From: Anas platyrhynchos
Lineage: Eukaryota > Chordata > Aves > Anseriformes > Anatidae
Direction of reading: 5' to 3'
Assembly (NCBI RefSeq): GCF_047663525.1
Contig: NC_092588.1
Span: 44,522,001-44,586,000, forward strand
DNA: 64,000 bases
The position numbers were made by a program, and so were the translations under genes. This document shows, piece by piece, positions 47,570 through 61,599 of the stretch (position 1 is the first letter of the stretch; each line of letters starts with the position of its first letter). The notes under the pieces were generated by a model, which was given only the letters and a program-made list of their open reading frames with translations, did no database searches and was not told the origin of the DNA.

Positions 47570-48260
47570 AAAAACCCGGCATTCGCGGGTTTGCAAAGCT
47601 CGAATAAGTTAGGAGGAGGAGGAAGAAGAAGAGGAGGAGGAGGAGGGGGATGTACTCACGCACAGCCGCTCCCCACACGAACACCTGAGAGCCTCGGGCG
47701 CCGGCTCCCCTCGCGAGTCCCCCACAGCCCCTGCAGGCTCCGGGCACCCCCACGAAGCCCCCGCAGCCCCCCGGCCCCAGCCCCGCTGCTGCCCACCTCG
47801 GAGCCGGGCTGCGGCGCTGCTGCCGAGCCCAGGGCAGCCCGGCCCTCCGGGGGGCTCCGCGGGACAGGGGGAGCCGAGCCCGGCCGCCCCACAGCGGGCT
47901 GGGGCCGGCCAGGTGCCCCCGGTCCCTCCGGGGGATGCTTTGCCCCAAATCCGCCGGGTGCGACTGAGGAGCTGTGGCCGCGCCGATCTGGCTGGAAAGA
48001 GCAGCAGTAATAAAGCTCGGCACTGGGGTGAAACACAGCCAAATAAAACCAGCCCCCTTATCTTCGCCATAAAAACTGGTATGTTCCCAGCGCTTCGCGA
48101 AAGCCCATCCCTCGACATCATCTTCTGCGCACCGAGGGGAAGAGGCAGCCCGGCTGCTGTAACAACTGAGGCAGATCTAAAGAGCACAGGATTTGGACTT
48201 GGACTCCCCGGGTTGTGGACGGGGGCCTGGGGCTCCCCACCCCGCAAGCCCAAATGCTCC
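47570..48260. promoter_or_regulatory. CpG island with minus-strand splice donor
   Basis: GC-rich, CpG-dense block in AT-rich surroundings, typical of a vertebrate promoter. On the minus strand GGCTGTGC|GTGAGTACATCC (GTGAGT is the rc of 47654-47659) is a near-consensus donor, so a first exon could lie at about 47660-48050 and be read leftwards. It is followed by a GGA/GAA purine tract (47610-47649). The Pro/Gly/Ala-rich open frames on both strands have no recognisable domain and may be 5' UTR. A plus-strand or divergent start is not excluded. Confidence 0.55.
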
Positions 48261-51200
48261 ACGCTTGGCTGCTGCACAGCCTCAGCAGGGAGCTGGGTCT
48301 CCAGCAGCACCTGAGCACAAGTACCCCTGGATCTGGTGAAGACAACCTCTTCTAGGTTGCACAGGCTCTACAGGAGGTCAAATATGGCAAAAACTATAAA
48401 AGAAACTATTTTCTTTATAGTTTGCATCTGTTCCTGTAAAACTCTGATACTGAAACAGAGGATGATGCCAGTCAAAACCTGATCTCACCTCTTTATTTTC
48501 CCTCCATCAGGATGTTAATATTAAATATATCAATTTATTCTCATTCCCACAAAGTCACGTAGACATTTAATGTTACAAACATAACTATGGGACGGTGTAC
48601 AATTCCCAGATACAAGCACATCTCCCAGAACACTTAAATCTTTTTTCAAAATTAATACACATCTAGAAACTGCTCTGACTTGGCCAACTCTATCAGCTGG
48701 CCTCCAAAATATCACCATGCTCTGAACTTCACCTTGCAAGCACTCTGTAGCAGCAGTTCACAGGACACCAGCATGTTAACCAGTTCCTCTCTATGCCTCC
48801 ACACCTGTTGTTACCAGAGCCTTCCACATCCCCCAGTCTCCAAGGCCACTGCTCCTCGGCTTAGAGACCCTTAGAACTTAAGAGAGCATCTTCCTCAGCC
48901 TCTGCAGCTACAGTGATCATTACTTGCTTCTCTGTGTTAAACTTTAACAGGCAGGAGGAGAAATCTGGCTGCTCAGCATGTCTTCATCCCTTCATAAAAT
49001 GAATGAGGCCTGGATGGAAATATCTGTATGGCTGTGGTCCATCCTTGGTACTGTCGTGAGTTTATTAGTAGTTTCTGAACACCGGTCTTTGCAGCATTAA
49101 GAGGAGGCAATGAAGACCCTGCCCCCAAGGGGTCTTTTTCTCAGCATTAGGTTCCACACCAGTTTAAAGCTGATACAAAGCAGCACAGCTGTAGTGCTGC
49201 CCCATCTCTTGGAGCTGCAAGAAGATTAAGAGAATTCAAGCCATTCAAACAAAACTATAAGAGCAACTAGATCATCCTCCTGAAACATCTCATTGAGAGC
49301 AGGAGCCTCTGTGTAACCACATGCTTTCAGATGAAATTGGTTCAGGTGTACAACAGAAAAAGGTAGAGTCTTCTTAATCCTCCTTAATTAATCTGTGATT
49401 TATCATACAGGTCCCAAACGGTTATATTAATACAAACAGCAAAAGAAGCCAAAGGCAAGAGTGTATAGATTGGTTTAAGTCAGCTATACATTGTGAAAGA
49501 ACATTTGTGGGATAACAGCAAGAAGGGCCAGCAGGCCTCTGACTTTGGATAAGTGCCTTTGCCCTTCACATTCCTCCAAGAGCTGCTCAGAGCAATCTTA
49601 AATTTGGTACCTGAGACGTGCTGCACATCTCAGTTTTGCTCCAGATTTGCTGTTCACAAACAGAGGCTGACGCTGTACCCATTGAAATAATATCTACCAC
49701 TGGCTTCATTAAATGCAGAATTAGGAGGTTACTACACCCTGGTTTGCATCAGGAGCAATTCATTCCAAGTCAATGTTAATTCTTGAGAATAAAACAGATG
49801 TAAGACTCAAATTAAGTGAGTAGCATTCAATGGCTGCTTGCCATTTCTTAATCAGTTTTGTAGTTTTACCTCTTCAAATGTAATTTGGAAAGACATATAT
49901 ACGTTTTAGGTCATTTCCTTAACAGTAAAATACCTAATAATAGCCTATGTGAGAACAACTCTTTTTACTGTAATGTTGCCGAAATTCTGGGATTGAAATC
50001 TAGAGAAAAAGAAGTTAGATGCTGTTTTTTGTTTCCCATCAAAAAAAAAAAAATCCTTTGGGTGGAAGAAGAAGGAGACTATAACTGCTTAGTAAGTTTT
50101 AACCAGTTAACAAATCACTGTTATATAACATAAAACATTTTATAATCCAGTGCACTGCTCTAAGAAACATAACAACATATATACTTCTTAAAGACTTTGT
50201 AATAGAACTGTCATCATATTTGTACCTTGCAGACCATGAATTTATCTCAGGCCCAGTACAGTTAAGTATCCAGGAGCTGTGTATCTTGTAGTTTCATTAA
50301 ATTGAGTGTAACTTTGGCCTCATACTTATCAGTCCAGGTATATTTATCAATTTCTCTTTCCCCTTTTTAATTAAGAGTTGTTAGCTTTTTCTGTGGGAGG
50401 ATATCCACACACAAAGCCATTGCTCATCTCTCAAGAGTACTTCACTTTTGGCTTTTAAAATCCATGAGAGTGAGGATCCTTTAATTCACTGGTGTTATAG
50501 ATGCCATTCTTGGTCAAGCAAGCTGGCAAAAACTATTTAAAATATTTCACAGTCAAATCAGATTAATTTTTAGTCTATTTATATTTATGAAATTGGGATG
50601 CACTCCACAGACTTTTAAAATGTGGGAAGTAAAAGACAGGTAGTTTCTGTAGCCTCAAGATGTCTCAGTCACTACCTTCAGGGTTGTTATGCTGGCTGCT
50701 GCTGCACTGACGGACAATGAGAATTTGGGGATGAATGTTTGGGGATGCCTCCTCTGCACCTGAAAAAACTGGCTCAAGACCAGAAGGTACTGTGAGCTTC
50801 AGTCAGCTGAGAATAAAGTCTGCTGTACTTTACCTCTGGCTTGGACACCAGTTTTTTTGTGGCTGCAATCAAGTTATTTAATCTTCATCCTTCTTTCTTC
50901 CATCCATAACACAGGGCACCAGTACTCACTGTGTTAAAACTTTCAGAAGGATGAACATCATGACTCAGCCCCAGTGTGAGATAGCCAATTGGCCAGTGGC
51001 TTGTGAGTCCTCATATGCAGGCCATTGTATTTTTCTTAGGTTTTCTATTTGACATAAGTTTCTGTAGCTCCTGGAGTTGTCTAGAATCCTACCTGCCAAG
51101 TCTATCTAATCTTCGCTGGACAGTAACCAGCAGTAGGTGGTTCTGGCTGTTTTGGGATACTCAGATCCTCACATTAAATCTCCTCTGGACATTAAATAAC

Positions 51201-54200
51201 TTCAGAAATAATTTTCTGAAAGTTCTGTAACCAAATTCTGGGCAGATGTGCACAGCTGGAGAGTTACTTTCTGCATAACAGGAAAAAAAGAAAAAATTGT
51301 GATGTGCTCCAAAGAGTCAGGCCATGAACCCACACTAGATCCCTCAGAGTGGCCCATGTCACCAGACAGCTGCACCATATTGTGATGGACAGGAGCTGGG
51401 TATGCTTGAAAAACAAGTCTATATTTAGTAACGGTCCTTAGGGGCCAAAAATGCCACAGGCAGATCTAGGGGCAATAGATGCAAAGGACTAACCTTGTTT
51501 TCCAGTTAGCCATGGATGACCTTAGTTCCTTGTAAAAGAAAGGGTATTTTTCCTGTTTTTGTAGACAATTACTTATGTAACTGACTTTCCCATTGGCATA
51601 ACTCGAGGTTTTGTTTTCTTGCTGACTTCCACTCATGCAGTGCTAATAGGATCAAAGTCTCCCATCCATGTGTTCTGTAGCCTTCGAGAATAAGATGGTA
51701 TACACCATGAAAGGTTTTGTGGTTTAGTCTTGTATGAGCTCTCTCATTTAGTACATTTACATTTTCCTGATGCTAAGAAGAGCTTTTAAAGACAAATCAA
51801 AACAATGAGAGATATCCACATTGCTCCTACTGCTAAGCAGTACTGATGTAACTGTCACTTTATTCTCATCATCCACCTCCGTTGGATGCATCGATGTTCA
51901 CTGAGGACATTAATGGGACGGTCTTTCATTTACTTGAATGATTTTACCATAGCTTTCGCCAGCTGAGGATCTGTGTCTGCCAAATGCAAAAAATGATGAG
52001 ACAGCTGGCATCTGAAGTGACGATTTTCGGATGTGAATAAGTAGACTGTAATAAATGACAACCCATTACTCAAGACAAAGAAGAAAACATACTGTATACT
52101 CTTTGCTTTGAGGCATTTCAATGATCTTAAAGTCATGGATCTGAACTATTAATTCTAGATTTCCCTCCTGTGCCCAAATGACATATATGAAATGAAAAAT
52201 AGCAGCATCAGGCAAGGACTGGAACAATTCCCCAGGGAATAAATGCTGAATATATTGTTAAATATTTTAGCAACTACCTAGGTAAATATTTTGAATTATT
52301 TAGGTGTCCAATTAAAGGTAGACAACATACAAGCAAAAAATAAAATTAAAAAAAAAGCCTACATTATTATAGAAAAATATACATTCCTCATACAGAATAA
52401 GTATAGTAAAACCACTAACCACTTTTCCAGATTAACTGTCAGATTCTGCAAAACTCTGGTCTATTTTGTTAGTAAATATAAGTAATTTTGTGGAGTTTTT
52501 TGATTTATTATGTAGACAAAATTAAAGCTTTTTCTTGATCTCTAACATTAGTTTCCATAACTTTCTAAGTCTTTTTCTAGCAAATTCAAATGACTAAAAT
52601 ATGTCCCTGAAAATACAGGCTTGAGAATTAGTTTTATATTATACTCTTACTGGGTTTGAAAGCTGTGTGACTTCAAATTAAAGGTACCACCTCCTTTCAG
52701 GAGACACTTATGGGGTTACAGAAATCATTACAATTATATGGTGCTACTAGCAAGGGTGTATAGTGATTATTTAAATATTCAGTGGTTATTTAAGTTACCA
52801 GGCCCTAAATTTCATCCTTCAAATTAAGATTTTTTTTTTGACTTGCACATAAGAACACAATATGAAATGAGCCCTATTGGTTCCTTGGACATCAATGGTT
52901 ATATGCATCCATATGCATGTGTTCTTCACAAGAACCCAAAAACAAGATTGTCATCATTGTTACAGGCATTCAAAATGTGTTAATGCTAAGCTCAGAATTT
53001 ATTTATATACAGAGATGTTATTGTTTAGAGGATATAACACAACATTATTAAGATAGTGGAATTGAAGGACCTGTAGGTAATTACTGATCCACTCTGACTA
53101 TAAAATATCTTTCCCAGTGGAACAAAATACCTTACCACAGAAGAGGTTTTTATGTATTACAATAAATTGTGCAGTGAGTCATTTAGCATGAACCATTCAA
53201 CAGTGCTCATCATTTTTTTTCTCGACTGGAGTAATATGAAAAGCTGTTGAAATACACAGTTGAGAAACTGAAGATTTTTGGGTACTACAAATAAATTTAG
53301 AAAGATAGATTTTCAAAGCACTGCTGAAGAATTTCAAGATGAAATGAAGATCATAAAAGATTTATTAAAAAAAAAAATGAAAAAATAAACTGAAGAGAAA
53401 GCACTGAGCTCTAGTCACATTGTTTATAAGAAATGGAATACGGGTGCCTACAAAAGTTATTTTTTTAAAACGACTCTATCAGCATGCAGCAACATAGTTT
53501 TGGAAATATGACCGCTTTCAGCAATAACTTAAATAACATATCTGAGAAGGGCTTTTGTGCAAAAATGGATTATGGCCTCAGAAACACTTTCTGTAGTGGT
53601 TTGTAAGGCCAAATATTTTGCCTATATAAGATATTGCAATAAATTTTCTTTTGGCTTTTAGTCAAAAAGTTCCCCTGTTTTGTTGCTGAAGAGAATTCTA
53701 TAAAATCTGCCAATTATAAGTGTAATATTTATCCAAGATAGCACTAGTATCATAGGAAAAATCTGATATTTATAATATAATTAAATAAAACATCAGAAAC
53801 ATGAGATATAGACCAATCATGATAAGTTGTTGTTTGTTGGTTTTTTTTTGTTTGTTTGTTTGTTTCATGCAGGAAGATAAAGCAGCATGCACCTCTTGAG
53901 AGACTATGGATAGATTACTCACATCATCTTTATTGTAACCTCTAACATCCTTACTCAATTCAGGTTGATTTTTTTCTTCTATCTTTCATATTTTTTCTGT
54001 GTGTGTACATACACACACACACACACTGTTTCTTGGTTACAAATGATTTCTTTGTCACTGTCTCTGCTCTGCCTTTTTGTGTTGTTTTTTTTTTTTTTCA
54101 GCTTGAATCAACATATCTGGTCCTGTATTAATGAATACAACTACTTTGAACCAGTATCTGAACGCCAGTAACCTTTCATTTGGAAGTTCTTTTACAGTGT

Positions 54201-54631
54201 CTCATCTGTTGCTGTCAACAGCGCATTATCTAGGATCTTAAGTATCACAAGCAATCCTGTCTTTAATTGGGAATATCATGTCCATATTTGTACATGGGTA
54301 TCAGATCTCAGCTTAATCATATCCTTTGTTTTGTTTTGTTTTGTTTGTAGTCATCAAAATCTAATTCTGAAGCCATAGAGCAATTCAAAGGTAATCATTT
54401 GACCTTTACAGTAGCATTCAATTATTAATTTTTGTAATAATATTTCTCAAATAATTTCTCTCTCCTAATAAAACTTGACTTGCCTTTTCATGCCTTGATC
54501 TCCCATGGACAGTTTTTTTCAGACAAGATTATTATTATTATTTTTTATTTGCATCCTTGTGCAATTTCCTACAGCTGCAGTATGCATTCTTCATATATGT
54601 CTGTTCCTCATATGTAGATCTTTGCCCATTA
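48261..54631. other. AT-rich non-coding stretch
   Basis: No gene recognised. Simple repeats: (TTTG)n about 53848-53866, (CA)n about 54008-54026 and (TTTTG)n about 54328-54348. Confidence 0.45.
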
Positions 54632-54700
54632 TCATAGAATGGCTTGGGTTGGAAGAGACCTTAAAGATCATCTACATGTAGTTCCATCTCCAGCATGCAG
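54632..54700 (-). mobile_element. CR1 3' end fragment
   Basis: The rc of ATCATAGAATGGCTTGGGTT, plus GGAAGAGACCTTAAAGATCA, is the CR1 3' terminus. Only about 70 bp of 3' UTR remain. Confidence 0.75.
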
Positions 54701-56201
54701 ACACAAGCAGGGATGCTACCCACAAGAGTACTGTTATACTCTTCCTACTAAGTAGAGATCCCATTAGCAGAAGCGTCACATTGTGTTTCATTTAAAACAT
54801 TCTGGGTACTAACTGAAAAGATGCTGCAAAACAATATCAGCTTCTTATTAAAATAATAATTTAGTTTCATCTGCTTCTCATACATAGATTAGCGAAAAGA
54901 GAGTCTTCTCCTTTAATGTCCTTCCAGAACCTCAGCAACTGGCTAAAATCTCCACAGAAGGATTCAACAAAATAACAGTTCTTGGCAAAATTACAATGTG
55001 TAGCTGAAACACTCTCTTGCTTTCCAAAAACAGCATTTGTAAAGAAAACTGAATTTCCTAGGAAACTTTATACAACCTTTTGGCACTTTTGACCTGAACA
55101 ATTAATATTCAGGGAATTGGGATTGATTTGCACTGATAATTAAAATGAAGTAATACTATGACAGAATGCTAGTGGTTTACCAGGAAAAAAAATAAAATGA
55201 CAAATAAATAAATAAATAAATAAATCAGGGAGACCTTTCTTTCCCAACTGCATTTGATAATGACGGAAAGCCAGGAGTCCAGGAAGTCACTACCTTTCCC
55301 AGTTCTCAATCTGCCCCTTCACTTTTTGGAGTTCAGCCCCAAAGCTGCCTACCTTGTTGCTTAAAGAAATATAGCAAATTTCAAATTCATTTTATAGACA
55401 CAGGGACTCTATTAGTCCGTGGTATCCAGTGCCAAAGACTTGTTTTTGCATGCTTCATGCATAAAAGCAGTATCTTGAAATAAAGACTTTAATCTCCTGA
55501 GCCAGAAGTCAGTGTCCACTGTGGGGCTGTCAAGGTTGGATCTATTTCTCATTTCAGTGTCTTTGGAAATGCTACATTGGTTAATGCATCTATCATGCAG
55601 ATACTGTTTAAGTAACACCATGCTGAAATATTATCATCATTCCTAGGAAGCCATACCTGACTAAACTCTCCTGACAAGAATAATTACCTGTTTAACCAAC
55701 TTAACTGTCTACTGCAGCATATAAGATTTTTATTAAGAGCTGGTGCACGGCATTCATAATGAGCAGAGCCATATATATATATTCAGGACACAGTTTTATT
55801 TGGTAAACTGTTCCAACTAGTTAAGATTGTTGAGAGTACAGTCATTTACCACCAGACAGTGCAGCAACATAAGCTCTTCTAGCAAGCATGGGTTTCTGAA
55901 CTGCTGTCCCATCTGCTCCTGAGGATGCTAACACCGGTGCTTTGGCTGGTACAGCTGGCTTGGTGGTCATTTCAATATATAATCAATGTAAGAGCAGGAG
56001 CTTGAGCTCTTATTTCCATACTCTTCTTCCAAAGCTGCTTGGCACTACTACAGGGCTTCTGCAAGGCTGGCACTTCCCTGACAGCTCAGGCAGAACATTC
56101 ACTTGGATAAGCTCTCTTAGTTTTAAACCTTTACACTTAAGTTTATGGATTTTCATTGTAAATATTATGTTTGAGACAAAAGAAAATATGCAGCAGTGCT
56201 G

Positions 56202-56248
<47 letters not shown>

Positions 56249-58133
56249 AATTTCTATCAATAATTAGCAGCCAAAGTAATGAGGAAGATGGCAGCATAGT
56301 GAAGAAAGTTTCCATTACATACTTGCCCTGCCACTGTCATCCCAATGCATACATTCTCATTCCTCTTGTGTAGCGGAGGCGTATAAATATGCAAAGATCT
56401 TCAATGAAAGGGGTTTAAACAACCTGTTTTCAATGGCAAGTTATCAATACTGAGAAAATTTAAGATTTTTCTTGGCAATCTTCATCAACACCAAGTTTCA
56501 CACCTTCAGAAAGGATATTAGAGAATACTAAAAATAGGTACAGAGTCTTCAGAAAAGTTACAGCCAGCAGCCAGCTTAATAAAATACTGAACAAAACTAT
56601 AGCAATATCTTGGACAGAAGAAAACTTTTCTGATGAGTATGTTCAGCACCCATTCATTTTCTCTGAACCCTAGCATGTACAGAAGAAATTCCTTACCTGG
56701 TAGGAAAAAAAAAATAAAATAAAAGACCCAGACAAACAATAAAATATTCCTTTTTTCCTTGTAACCTTTTAAGGTTCTGTTATGTAAAAGTTCTACATAT
56801 TATTCTAAAAATACAAATATTTCTAAATGGGATTTCAGTAAGTTAAAGGTAATTTCTGCTGTAATATATGTCTATAAAAGAATAAAGGAATTTAATAGTG
56901 GTTTTTTGCGTAGCTGAGAATACAATTCATTCAGAATGCTTGAGGCTCTTTTGACCTATAGATAACCAGGGAGGATTTGAAAAACAGCCAGAAACAGAAC
57001 ATGAACCTCTAAGGCATCTCTCCTCTGCGGTCTGGAAAATAAAACTGTGATCTTTAAGGACAGATGTTAAGATGAAAAATGGTATTAGTTGTGATTCCTG
57101 AGCCACAGCCCCTGAACTCAAGTGATGCATTCAATCAGTTCTGTCACAACAGGAAAACATTCTGGAGTATTCTTTCCTCCTACTCCTTCTCCCAAGCAGA
57201 GCTAGAAGTGCTTTGAGCCACCACTGCCGTTTCCCTCCTACAGCAGCTCCCTTTGGTAGCCCATGGCAGCGCAATAGGGAGAGATGCAATGTTTTGCCTG
57301 TTTGTTTTATTTTTAATTTGTCTTGTGGCAGCTGAGCTTTTTGGTACACTCAGATCATGTATTCAAGTGTAAGTATTTATTTTCTTGGTCAGAAGTAATT
57401 GTTACTTTCTCTGCAATCTCCTCAACATACAAAAATATCTTCTGTGGCCTAGGGCATCAAAATACCCAGAGACACTTGTTTAAGGACTACCATTAAGTTA
57501 TTTCCTTCCGTAAGTAAAATTCTTTTTTTTTTTTTTTTTTTTTTTTTTGAGCAGCATTTCCATTTTCCTGGAGGAAACAGGGTAAGGAAGTATGCCACAG
57601 TTATCAGGAGGAGAACACCACATCTATTCTAACTTAAAAAGAGGAAAACCCAAGAAACTAAATTCACAAGCATCAGCTGAATTGATTTATACACTGCTAT
57701 AGTCCATAAGCAACATCTTTAAAACATTAATTTTTCACTTTTTCACCTACTACTAAGGCAATTAGCAGAACTCATAAACCAAGTGACATTTTACAAATTG
57801 ATGATTTACTCTTGTAAACCGATAGAAATGCATAGTAAATAAATCTTGATTTAAATGGGATCAGGAAATCACTCAGTCCTGGAATACATTTAATCAGCAT
57901 TCATGGTTAAAACAGAAGTGTTGAGAAAATGATTATCCTCTGCACCAGCCTACTTTTTACTCTATTTTTTTTTTCTTTTCCATGAAATTATTCAAGGGTA
58001 ATAAGTTTGAAAGGACAGCAAATATTAATAGACTGAGATAATGACAATATGCATATGAAGAAAGGTTGAAGTTCCTTCGGTGGATTTCTACTACTGCAAA
58101 TATATTTTACAATACTCAGAAATAATCTCTTAC
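54701..58133. other. AT-rich non-coding stretch
   Basis: Contains a 41-base A-run (56206-56246) and a 26-base T-run (57523-57548). No gene recognised. Confidence 0.45.
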
Positions 58134-58268
58134 CTCACTGGAGTAACAGGAGAATAAGCAGAAAAGATCCAGGAGTCATTGCTATATCCACTGCAATTCA
58201 GAGACCTGATTTCTCTTATCTGTGCTAGACGACACTTCCATGTAGACAGCTCTGAATCACAGTAGATG
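58134..58268 (-). other. Putative coding exon, 135 bp, unrecognised gene
   Basis: On the minus strand the acceptor AGCTCTTCTATTTCAG and the donor CCAGTGAG|GTAAGAG frame exactly 135 bases. Only one frame is open, and it is open throughout: 44 complete codons with one leading and two trailing bases, so skipping would keep frame. The peptide (IYCDSELSTWKCRLAQIREI, then NCSGYSNDSWIFSAYSP) has three cysteines and N-glycosylation sites (NCS, NDS), which suggests an extracellular protein. I do not recognise the family. Neighbouring exons were not found with confidence. Confidence 0.45.
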
Positions 58269-61200
58269 CTGAAATAGAAGAGCTTTAAAATTAAAACTTT
58301 TTAGTAAAATTAGAAGGTAGGTTTTACATATTTCATAAATATAATTGAGAATAATATTGAAGAGAAACTCCGTCCCCATTAACCTGATCATAGCCATGAC
58401 TTTACCACATATGATTCCATTCTCCTTTAAGCAGTCTCACTGACACTGACTGCTAGTAAAGCAGCCACGCTTGCGTTTTCAAAAAGAAGAATATTAGAAA
58501 TGTTGATTTTGTGGTTTCATTGGTGGATTGAAAAGGAAATCAGTAAGGAAGCTTTGGTTTATTACTGAGCTTCCTCAAAATGTTCAGTTATTATGACCTC
58601 AGGTTTAAATAATGTAAGCCATCCAAAACCTGTATTTTTTATTATCGTTATTTTCATTGTATTATTTATAATACAAGCTCCCTCAGCAAAGTATAGGTAT
58701 TTTCCACTCATTCTACCACTTTGGCAGAGTGTTTCTTACAACTTAAAACAATTGATTTTACTTATCTTTTTATCTTAACAAATTTGCTGTACATAAATGG
58801 CAACAGAAAAGAGAATCCTTTTGGTAACAGTTCAAAACACAAACTGTGCACTGAGACCCACAAAGGCCACAGGTACTGAGCATTATTTCTACTGCACAGG
58901 AATTCTGTCAATAAACAGACACTAAATGTGAAAAATCTTCTGTTTTTATTTTGACACCTTTTGTGTTTAGTTTATTTTGATGTAGTTTATCCTGAGTAGA
59001 GACATCTAATTTCAGGACTCCCAAGCTACTTAGTAAACAAAGCTAGAACAAAAGTTTTTAAACACATTGAACCAAGGAATACATAATCCTCATTATGAAA
59101 AAGATGTTTCAAGGCACAAGTCACTAGAAAATTTGTATCTTTCATTTGACTGACAAGGATTTACTCAAAGTAAATCTGTACTCATTCTCTGCTGTCTTGA
59201 AATCTTGAATCCTGACAGTAGGTAACATTTATCTATAATCTACGACACCAAGAAGAATGAAGACTATTATTTGGCTCTCTACAGAAGGTCTCACTGGGAG
59301 AGAAATAGATCTCCAACACCTCTCTCTTGAAAATTTTCTAATTGCTGAATCAAGCATTTTACTTTTTTTCTGTCTTTTACCTGAAGCTCTGAACAATAGC
59401 AACATGATGTCAGGAGTTGCAAATACATATATGCAGAATAGAGAATCCCCTCACCTAGGAAAATAGTTAGAAAATGAGTTAATAACAATGCAGGACAGAC
59501 CGTGATAGTCAGGCACTGGGTATGGCTGGACATGCACCCTGACCAGCAGCTCGCTTACACTAGACTGATCCTTTCCGTCCTTTTTGCCCCATGTTTGTCC
59601 CTCCACAAATCACTGTGATCTCTTTTCTTTTCCCACCTTGGGTTCCCCCCCTCCAAACTGTCATGAGTTTTGTACAGTCTCAAGAGGATCTTTCCTTGCA
59701 TGCCATAGAGATTTCCATAGCCCTAGGCAGTAACCCCTCTCAATCTGTCAGGGGATTTGGGGAACCTGCCCCATTATCTCAGTGGGCATCACACACAGAC
59801 CATGGGGCTGTTGGCTCACCTTGGACTGCTCTGGGAGAAGCCAAGTCATGGTGCCTCATTTCTCTGGTTAGATTATTGGGGTTTCTCCACCTGCCATTGG
59901 TCTTCTCTGCTCCTCTGTTTTTGTGGAGAAGAGTCTTTTATCATATAACCTAACAAATTAGACTTTTCCTGAAAATAAAAAGTCACCTCCACCTCCTGAT
60001 GAGACAGAACACGTTTAGGAGCTGAAAGCACTAGATGGCAGCAGTGCTTAACTCATATAATTTGGATACAAAAGTAGGAGAGCAGCCACCCACACAGCAA
60101 TACAATGGAGTTTCTATGTATTTCCCGTGGCACCCGAGGCACGAATTTAAAACTAAAGACAATGTAGATAAATCTCACAAAACTGTTGATAAAATGCCAG
60201 TGAATACAGAAGGCAATAGCAGAATCAAGATTTTCCAATTTCATGCCAATGTAAAACAGGAATAGTAGTAATATGACATGAAGTAACAATTTAGTAGTAA
60301 CTACTGAATGCATTTTTCAATGTCAGAGATAAAAATATTGCAGAACTGGAATACAGTGCTCCTAAATTAAACCCTGTATACAGACAAGAAAAAATACAAA
60401 GTGCCTAGACATTCCTGGGGGGACATTCTTGGGACAGGGTGCTCTCTACCCTCTTTCATACCTAGATAAATACTCACTTCCACTCTTTTTTCATGCCTGT
60501 TCCCACATCCATCATCGTTTTTTTCAATCTTTTTGCTTCACCACATTCTCCTGCGATCCATTTCAAGGCCTTCTTGCTTTTCATGTTAACTTGACCTCAG
60601 CTGTCTCCAGTTCTTTGCATTTCCCTGTATTTTAAGCTTGCCTTATGTACCCTGCACTCCCTGACCTACCAGATGTTTCTTTGTGTTTACCCTCTGCTTC
60701 TCATGACATCTCCTTATTGTCTTCACCTTGCTTGCCTGCATAGACAGCTGCTTTATTTCAGAATGGTTGTCCTAGTTCTAACCTTGTTTGACAGAAGTAC
60801 TGCTTCCCCTAAAAGTTTAAAGCTCCCAATATTTTTTTTGTTTGTTTTTGATTTTGTTTTCTTTTTTCTTTCTTCCCTTCTGAGGTTTATGTCCCTTCAA
60901 GCACCTACATAATTCTGTCCCATCGTCTACCTCCCACTTCCATTTGGCTGGGCAATATCACCCCTCTCCCCTCTGCCTGCCTACCCTGGCAGTGCCAGCA
61001 CTACCCTGATGCTGCTGAAGAGAAGGAGGAAGACACATGAGAAACCCCACAGTGCCAAGGACTGCCAACATCTGTGCAATTAATGGCAATTAGTGGTTAT
61101 TTTTGATAAGGCTTAAACTCCAGATGGTTGAAGCGTCATAAGACCCAGTGAAAAAGTGTGATTGTGGGGCTTTTTGCTCAGGCAATGATAGATACAGTCC

Positions 61201-61599
61201 GTGAGGAAACCTTGCTGCTGGAGAAATACTCTGATAGCTCCTCTTCATTCAAGAATTCATCTCCTCGGCACATCCCCAGCCCAATCCAGCCAGAATCTGT
61301 CCCTGTCTGGGGTCCCCTGGGCAGTGCACCCCTCAGCAGCAGCCGCCTCTGCCACATGCGGCCACTGACAGAGAAACCTCACCGGGAGGGGAGGAGCCGG
61401 CTGCCGCCATGTTCTGCACAGCCCCCGCTGCCACTTGTCCCAGCCCTTCAGCACGGCCCTCAGCCCTCCAGGAGCCAGGGACTCGGTGCTTTAGCCTTGG
61501 TGGGCACTGGTGGCCGGGTTGTGGCTCTGCTCGTAGGGCAGCAGGGACACCTTGGATTGCAGCCACGTGTAGCGGGCATAAGCGATACTTTTTGGCCTC
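58269..61599. other. Mixed non-coding stretch
   Basis: AT-rich to 59500, then pyrimidine-rich. GC content rises at 61280-61570, just before the CATSPERD copy. No gene recognised; an open frame at 59591-59953 has no domain features. Confidence 0.4.

Noticed and set aside
47609-48310. 233-codon minus-strand frame across the CpG island
   Set aside because: Pro/Gly/Ala composition and a poly-Ser end come from GC-rich DNA and the GGA tract; it reads past a consensus donor, so it is more likely 5' UTR plus intron.
56206-56246. 41-base A-run as the tail of a processed pseudogene
   Set aside because: The 300 bases before it show no recognisable coding match and no target duplication was found; treated as a simple repeat.
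56518-56739. Minus-strand frame behind a pyrimidine tract and CCTACCAG|GTAAGG
   Set aside because: The AG|GTAAG can be read as acceptor or donor, and the frame is low-complexity and hydrophobic; too ambiguous to call an exon.
59291-59533. 80-codon minus-strand frame with TTTTCCTAG|GTGAGG
   Set aside because: Same acceptor/donor ambiguity; no family and no partner exon.
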